Of a stretch of 64,000 bases of DNA, positions 59,757 through 64,000 are shown in pieces (position 1 is the first letter of the stretch; each line of letters starts with the position of its first letter). Position numbers and translations under genes: made by a program. The notes under the pieces are model-generated. The model worked only from the letters and a program-made list of their open reading frames with translations, had not been told where the DNA came from and ran no database searches. This DNA comes from UBA7332 sp051652645 (lineage in GTDB: Bacteria > Bacteroidota > Bacteroidia > Bacteroidales > UBA7332). The stretch covers positions 1 through 64,000 of the forward strand of contig JBOFUP010000092.1 in NCBI GenBank assembly GCA_051652645.1, written 5' to 3'.

Positions 59757-60969
59757 ACTCAAGTATTGATACTACTCTCTTTAGAGCATCTATGAATTGG
59801 TCAATCTCTGACTTTGTATTATAAAAGGAGAAAGAGGCTCTGACAGTTCCTTCGATACCAAAGTGCTGCATTAGTGGTTGTGCACAATGGTGTCCTGTTC
59901 TAACTGCAATACCTAGCTTGTCCAATAGCATACCCATATCGTAGTGATGAATGTTACCTATTAGGAATGAAATTACAGCGCTCTTATGCTTTGCTGTACC
60001 GAAAAACTTGATATTGTCAAACTCCACAAGTTTTGACATGCAGTACTCTAAAAGTTCATCCTCATATCTAGCTATATTATCTAGGCCAATGGACTCTATG
60101 TATTTAATAGCCTCAGCTAGTGCTGTCGATCCAATATAGTCTGGTGTTCCAGCTTCGAATTTGAAAGGAAGTTCATTGAATGTAGTCTTCTCAAAGCTTA
60201 CTCTTGAGATCATTTCTCCTCCGCTTTGATAGGGAGGCATAGAATCAAGAAGGTCAGCCTTTCCGTAAAGAACTCCGATCCCATTAGGGGCGTATAGTTT
60301 GTGTCCTGAAAATACATAGAAATCAACATCAAGTGCACTAACATCAGTAGGAATGTGTGCTATCGATTGAGCACCATCTACAAGAACTTTCGCTCCGACC
60401 TTATGAGCTGCAGTTATTATTTCTGCAATTGGGTTGATTGTACCAAGAACATTCGAGACATGAGCTATAGCAACTAACTTGGTTTTCGTTGATAGAAGTG
60501 ACAAAAAGCTATTCATATCTAGCTCACCATTACTTTTAATCTCAATTACCTTAAGTTTTAATGAACGTCTTTGAGCTAATAGCTGCCAAGGTACAATATT
60601 TGCGTGGTGCTCCATAGTTGAAATCAATATCTCATCACCCTCATTCAGAGATTCTCCAAATGATGAAGCCACAAGATTTATTGATTCAGTTGTTCCTCGA
60701 GTAAATATTATCTCTTTTGAATGACTAGCGTTGATAAACGCTCTTACTGTTTCGCGAGCCTCCTCGTGGGCCATAGTAGCCCTTTGGCTTAAAGTGTGTA
60801 CACCTCTGTGTATGTTCGCATTGCAGGTGTAATATCCCTGTTCAATTTTCTCAACAACACATTTAGGTTTCTGGGTTGTTGCAGCATTGTCAAGATAAAT
60901 CAGAGGTCTGTTGTTTACCTCTATATTGAGAATAGGAAATTCTCGCCTTATTTTATCAATATCTATCAT
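59755..60969 (-). CDS. sufS: Cysteine desulfurase, SufS type
   Basis: A PLP enzyme that takes sulfur from cysteine for Fe-S cluster assembly. Family blocks: YLDNAATTQKP near residue 26, NIHRGVHTLSQRAT near 52, EHHANIVPWQLL near 121, the PLP lysine in VFSGHKLYAPNGIGVLYG near 226, and the sulfur-carrying Cys in RTGHHCAQPLM near 363. This is the SufS/CsdA group, 404 aa. It lies 41 bases after yigZ without other suf genes nearby. Confidence 0.94.
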   Translation of the reverse strand: MIDIDKIRREFPILNIEVNNRPLIYLDNAATTQKPKCVVEKIEQGYYTCNANIHRGVHTLSQRATMAHEEARETVRAFINASHSKEIIFTRGTTESINLVASSFGESLNEGDEILISTMEHHANIVPWQLLAQRRSLKLKVIEIKSNGELDMNSFLSLLSTKTKLVAIAHVSNVLGTINPIAEIITAAHKVGAKVLVDGAQSIAHIPTDVSALDVDFYVFSGHKLYAPNGIGVLYGKADLLDSMPPYQSGGEMISRVSFEKTTFNELPFKFEAGTPDYIGSTALAEAIKYIESIGLDNIARYEDELLEYCMSKLVEFDNIKFFGTAKHKSAVISFLIGNIHHYDMGMLLDKLGIAVRTGHHCAQPLMQHFGIEGTVRASFSFYNTKSEIDQFIDALKRVVSILE

Positions 60970-61010
60970 TGTAATTCTAATAGTTAGGTTGTTTATATAT
61001 TGTACAACAA

Positions 61011-61607
61011 TTAATCAACTATTGAAGCTGACTCTACTTTTGATAGCTTGTTTCTCAGGATGTCAACTTCAGAAGTCCTAATGCGTAAGGTCATCTCACA
61101 GTTCATGTCAAAATGTTGATAAATGATGGTAGGATTAAGATCTTTAACAATCTTCATTATATCATTCATGAACGGATACTCAAAAGAGACTCTAGTATCT
61201 TCTTCTACTAAGCACTCTATAATTTCATTACTCTCAATTGCCGCTGCCGCAGCTTCTCTATAGGCGACAATAAGACCGCTAGTGCCAAGTTTCACTCCAC
61301 CAAAGTAGCGGATAACGACAATGAGAATATTTGTAAGTTCATTCGAGTTAATTTGCCCTAGAATAGGCTTTCCTGCTGTTCCGCTTGGCTCTCCATTATC
61401 ATTTGAGCGGAATATCTCTCTTTGATGACCTATCATGTAAGCCCAACAAACATGTCTAGCATCAAAATACTTCTTGTTGTATTTCTCAATTTCACTCTTT
61501 GCCATCTCCACATCATCTACTGGAATAGCAAATGAGATGAATTTACTCATCTTCTCCTTATATAGTGCTTCAGATGTTTTTGCTATTGTTTTGAATATAT
61601 CACTCAT
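61011..61607 (-). CDS. yigZ: YigZ/IMPACT family protein
   Basis: A 198-aa protein of the UPF0029/IMPACT family. It contains the N-terminal IMPACT domain pattern FISFAIPVDDVEMAKSEIEKYNKKYFDARHVCWAYMIG, NDNGEPSGTAGKPILGQI near 71 and VVIRYFGGVKLGTSGLIVAYREAAAAAI near 100, then a ferredoxin-like C-terminal domain. The biochemical role is not established; the eukaryotic relative controls Gcn2. It lies 16 bases after the epimerase-like gene and 41 bases before sufS. Confidence 0.93.
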   Translation of the reverse strand: MSDIFKTIAKTSEALYKEKMSKFISFAIPVDDVEMAKSEIEKYNKKYFDARHVCWAYMIGHQREIFRSNDNGEPSGTAGKPILGQINSNELTNILIVVIRYFGGVKLGTSGLIVAYREAAAAAIESNEIIECLVEEDTRVSFEYPFMNDIMKIVKDLNPTIIYQHFDMNCEMTLRIRTSEVDILRNKLSKVESASIVD

Positions 61608-61623
61608 TGTATCACTTGCTTTA

Positions 61624-62631
61624 CTACAACCACTTGTTTGCTAGATACCATTTTACAGAGCGTTTTACTCCTTCTTGAAGATCCACTTCAGGTTTGAAGT
61701 TTGTGTCATTAATAAAATCACTCATGTCACAGTTCCAGTTGCGCTGCCTCATTATTTCGAATTTATCTCTATTTAGAGTGCTGCTCTTGTCAAAAATATT
61801 TGAAACGATCTCTGATATACTCGAAACCCATTTGACAATATTTATAGGAAGAGTGACATTTAACATTACCCTCTTTCCTAATTCCCTCTTTACATAAATT
61901 GCAAATTCATTATTTGAGTAACAGTTACCATCTGAAAGAATATATGTTTTACCAGCACACTTGTTGTCAATTGCCGTAAATATAGCCTTTACAAGATCCG
62001 TTACATAAATAAAGCTCAACCACTGTTTGTTTCTTCCGATTGAGAAATTCAAACCTAGCTTGATACTTTTCATCATCATATAATAGTCACGCTCTCGCGG
62101 ACCATACACTCCTGTGGGCCTAAGAATAACCCAAGCCATCTCACATTTATCTCTAATATAGTTCTCCATCTTTAATTTACTTCTGCCATAAGCTGTAGTT
62201 GGCTTTGGTTCCATTAAAGATGATAGGGCTACTTTACCAGTTTCATCACCTAGGCCTATTACGCTCAAAGAACTAAGATAGATAAATAGACGAGGTTGCA
62301 TATCTAAGTCTTTCAATGCTTCGATAAAGTTCTTGCAGAAATCATAGTTTATGCGTTCAAACTCTCGTTCATTTCTTGCTTTAGTAGCACCCAAATTGTG
62401 TACAATATAGTCCCATGATCCATTAAGCTCATAATGTTCCAGCAATTTCTCGCGTAACTCCTTTGGTTTGTGAAAAGGAAGGTCAATAAATTGGATATTG
62501 GGGTCAGTTAAATATTCTAGATTGGTCGAGTGACGTACACCAGCCCAAGTGGTAAAACCACCTCTTATCGCCTCCTCGACGATGTAGCTCCCGATGAAGC
62601 CACCAGCTCCTGTTACTAATATCGTAGGCAT
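61624..62631 (-). CDS. NAD(P)-dependent epimerase/dehydratase (extended SDR)
   Basis: An extended short-chain dehydrogenase, 335 aa from ATG 62631. The nucleotide motif is ILVTGAGGFIGSYIVEEA (GxxGxxG), and the active-site Tyr-x3-Lys lies in TTAYGRSKLKMENYI near 149. PTGVYGPRERDYYMMMK near 170 and FIYVTDLVKAIFTAI near 203 are typical of nucleotide-sugar epimerases. The substrate is unknown. The next -7 box (minus TACCTTTG, 62657-62650) lies downstream of a TTG at 62652, so ATG 62631 is the start. Confidence 0.88.
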   Translation of the reverse strand: MPTILVTGAGGFIGSYIVEEAIRGGFTTWAGVRHSTNLEYLTDPNIQFIDLPFHKPKELREKLLEHYELNGSWDYIVHNLGATKARNEREFERINYDFCKNFIEALKDLDMQPRLFIYLSSLSVIGLGDETGKVALSSLMEPKPTTAYGRSKLKMENYIRDKCEMAWVILRPTGVYGPRERDYYMMMKSIKLGLNFSIGRNKQWLSFIYVTDLVKAIFTAIDNKCAGKTYILSDGNCYSNNEFAIYVKRELGKRVMLNVTLPINIVKWVSSISEIVSNIFDKSSTLNRDKFEIMRQRNWNCDMSDFINDTNFKPEVDLQEGVKRSVKWYLANKWL

Positions 62632-62649
62632 AGTTGCAATTAATTGAGA

Positions 62650-62657
62650 CAAAGGTA
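62650..62657 (-). promoter_or_regulatory. -7 element of the epimerase-yigZ-sufS operon
   Basis: On the minus strand TACCTTTG, a full consensus match, 18 bases before ATG 62631. Confidence 0.5.
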
Positions 62658-62680
62658 TATTTATTCTTTAAATATTTAGT

Positions 62681-62695
62681 TACTTTGCCAAAGTA
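62681..62695. promoter_or_regulatory. Palindrome with -7-like elements in both directions
   Basis: TACTTTG-C-CAAAGTA is a perfect 15-bp palindrome centred between the divergent epimerase and rnr genes; read either way it gives TTACTTTG, a 5-of-6 match to TAnnTTTG. Confidence 0.4.
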
Positions 62696-62782
62696 AACTT
62701 ATGGCTTATGCCAGCTCCAATACGACTATTATACAATGGAGTTAGAGCCAGCTATAACCACTTAAAACTAACTTATCACAAT

Positions 62783-64000
62783 ATGGCAAAAAAGGCACAA
62801 AAAGATAGAAAGCACAGCGAGAAGCGTGTGAAGAAATCTCAGATCATTACGGGAGTAATGGAGCTTTTCAAGGCTGAATCAAAAAGAGTCCTTAACTATA
62901 AACAGATTTGTGCTACTTTGGGGCTTAAAACTATTCCGCAGAAACAGTTGGTGGTTAATGTTCTCGAACAATTAGCACTCGAAGACACTCTTGAAGAGGT
63001 GGCTTTAGGAAGATACAGACTTAACGAACGTGGTAAGGAGATTATTGGAAAATTTGATAGACGTAGCAACGGTAAAAATAGTATCACACCAGAGGATGGT
63101 GGAGAGCCAATTTTTGTAGCTGAGCGTAATTCAAATAGAGCTCTTAATGGGGATAAAGTTAGAGGTATAGTTTATGCTCGCCGCAAGGGACAGACTCTAG
63201 AGGCTGAGGTAGTCGAAATTGTAGAGAGAGCAGAACAGACATTTATTGGCACTTTAGATATCAATAAGCAGTTTGCTTTTCTTATAACTGAGAGTAGAAC
63301 TTTGGCAAATGATATATTTATTCCAAAAGAGAAACTCAATGGTGCTGAAGATGGAATGAAAGCTGTTGTTAGAATAACGGACTGGCCTGAAAGAGCAAAG
63401 AATCCTTATGGTGAGGTAATCACCGTACTAGGTAAAGCTGGTGAGAATAATACAGAGATTCATGCCATTCTAGCTGAATATGGCTTGCCATATAGCTATC
63501 CAGAGGAGATAGAAGCACTTGCTAACCAGATCTCTTTTGATATACCGAAAGAGGAGATAGCCAAGCGTGAAGACTTTAGGAAAGTAACAACATTTACCAT
63601 TGACCCTAAAGACGCTAAGGATTTTGATGATGCTATATCTGTTAGAACTCTAGAAAATGGCAACTATGAGATAGGGGTTCACATTGCAGATGTAACTCAC
63701 TATGTAAAACCTGACACACTAATAGACAAGGAAGCTGTTTCGCGTGCCACTTCAATTTATCTCGTTGATAGGGTAATCCCAATGTTGCCAGAAAGATTGT
63801 CTAATGGGGTTTGTTCACTTAGACCTAATGAAGAGAAGCTTTGCTTTTCTTGTATCTTCGAACTTACTCCAGAAGCTGAGCTTAAAGATTATAGAATTTG
63901 CCGTACTGTGATTTATTCTGATCGTCGTTTTACTTACGAAGAGGCGCAAGAGATAATTGAGGGTGCGGAAGGGGACTTCAAACAAGAGATTTTGCTCCTT
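62783..64000 (+). CDS. rnr: Ribonuclease R, 3' end outside window
   Basis: A processive 3'-5' exoribonuclease of the RNase II/R family. It begins MAKKAQKDRKHSEKRVKK, with a basic tail, then a winged-helix domain (about 25-85). Two cold-shock domains follow (about 95-235: TFIGTLDINKQFAFLITES..., DIFIPKEKL). The RNB domain starts with FTIDPKDAKDFDDAIS near residue 270, with its catalytic acidic cluster, and VHIADVTHYVKP near 293. The frame stays open for 406 codons to the window edge; about 300 more residues are expected outside. It is monocistronic here. Confidence 0.95.
   Translation, partial: MAKKAQKDRKHSEKRVKKSQIITGVMELFKAESKRVLNYKQICATLGLKTIPQKQLVVNVLEQLALEDTLEEVALGRYRLNERGKEIIGKFDRRSNGKNSITPEDGGEPIFVAERNSNRALNGDKVRGIVYARRKGQTLEAEVVEIVERAEQTFIGTLDINKQFAFLITESRTLANDIFIPKEKLNGAEDGMKAVVRITDWPERAKNPYGEVITVLGKAGENNTEIHAILAEYGLPYSYPEEIEALANQISFDIPKEEIAKREDFRKVTTFTIDPKDAKDFDDAISVRTLENGNYEIGVHIADVTHYVKPDTLIDKEAVSRATSIYLVDRVIPMLPERLSNGVCSLRPNEEKLCFSCIFELTPEAELKDYRICRTVIYSDRRFTYEEAQEIIEGAEGDFKQEILLL

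Overview
The window is a chromosomal stretch of an AT-rich member of the Bacteroidales (phylum Bacteroidota). Four things point there: a complete type IX secretion core in the order porP-porK-porL-porM-porN, the Bacteroidota promoter pattern (TTG, about 20 bases, TAnnTTTG) ahead of many genes, frequent long outer-membrane receptors with an N-terminal carboxypeptidase-regulatory domain, and the gene order DUF4271-hemD-rnpA-yidD-tatD-tyrS. I cannot name the genus from sequence alone. Almost all of the window is core genome. I see no integrase, transposase, phage module or CRISPR array.

Layout. 1-12950: housekeeping genes on the plus strand (fabF, rnc, metK under a SAM-II riboswitch, a LOG-family protein, hemD, rnpA, yidD, a TatD-like hydrolase, tyrS, then ftsX-DUF3098-uppP-truB-queA-folK). 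13017-16566: a TonB-dependent receptor facing a porin across a shared 26-bp-stem terminator. 16737-19202: hcp divergent from a Crp/Fnr regulator with a symmetric operator between them (nitrosative stress). 19211-23133: a secreted pectate-lyase-like protein with a type IX sorting tail and an NAD-binding protein, separated by an unusual 22-bp-period repeat array. 23548-29436: the T9SS core. 29624-34395: sppA-lpxK-punA-thiL. 34567-37457: a second T9SS cargo gene followed by a small protein with a C-terminal anchor-like segment. 37503-38831: 1.3 kb without a gene but full of inverted repeats. 38867-39112: two identical tRNA-Leu genes, each with its own terminator. 39276-42755: mannose-1-phosphate guanylyltransferase, parE, coaD. 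42803-46425: a TPP riboswitch controlling a thiamine uptake and salvage operon. 46507-47050: tRNA-Met and a second 22-bp-period array. 47087-51212: YfhO-like membrane protein, DUF2795, cobalamin adenosyltransferase, methyltransferase. 51334-59702: parC, then a run of envelope and hypothetical genes with rsmI and a YjjG-like phosphatase. 59755-62631: epimerase-yigZ-sufS on the minus strand. 62783 to the end: rnr, cut by the window.

The genes work together mainly in small units. Two vitamin/cofactor circuits are RNA-controlled (SAM-II before metK, TPP before the thiamine receptor/PnuC/pyrophosphokinase operon, with thiL nearby making TPP). The PorKLMN machine can export cargo such as the two sorting-tail proteins encoded nearby. 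hcp and its neighbour regulator form a likely self-contained nitric-oxide/hydroxylamine response.

The most unusual signal is a pair of intergenic arrays (21532-21619 and 46825-46912). Each has four units with exactly 22-bp spacing, built on a TACGTACGTA palindrome. I know no established function for them. Other things worth a look: a perfect 9-bp inverted repeat bracketing the -7 box of the LOG-gene promoter, strong hairpins embedded inside folK and the thiamine pyrophosphokinase gene, and the hairpin-dense gene-free region. All calls come from reading sequence; no database search was run.
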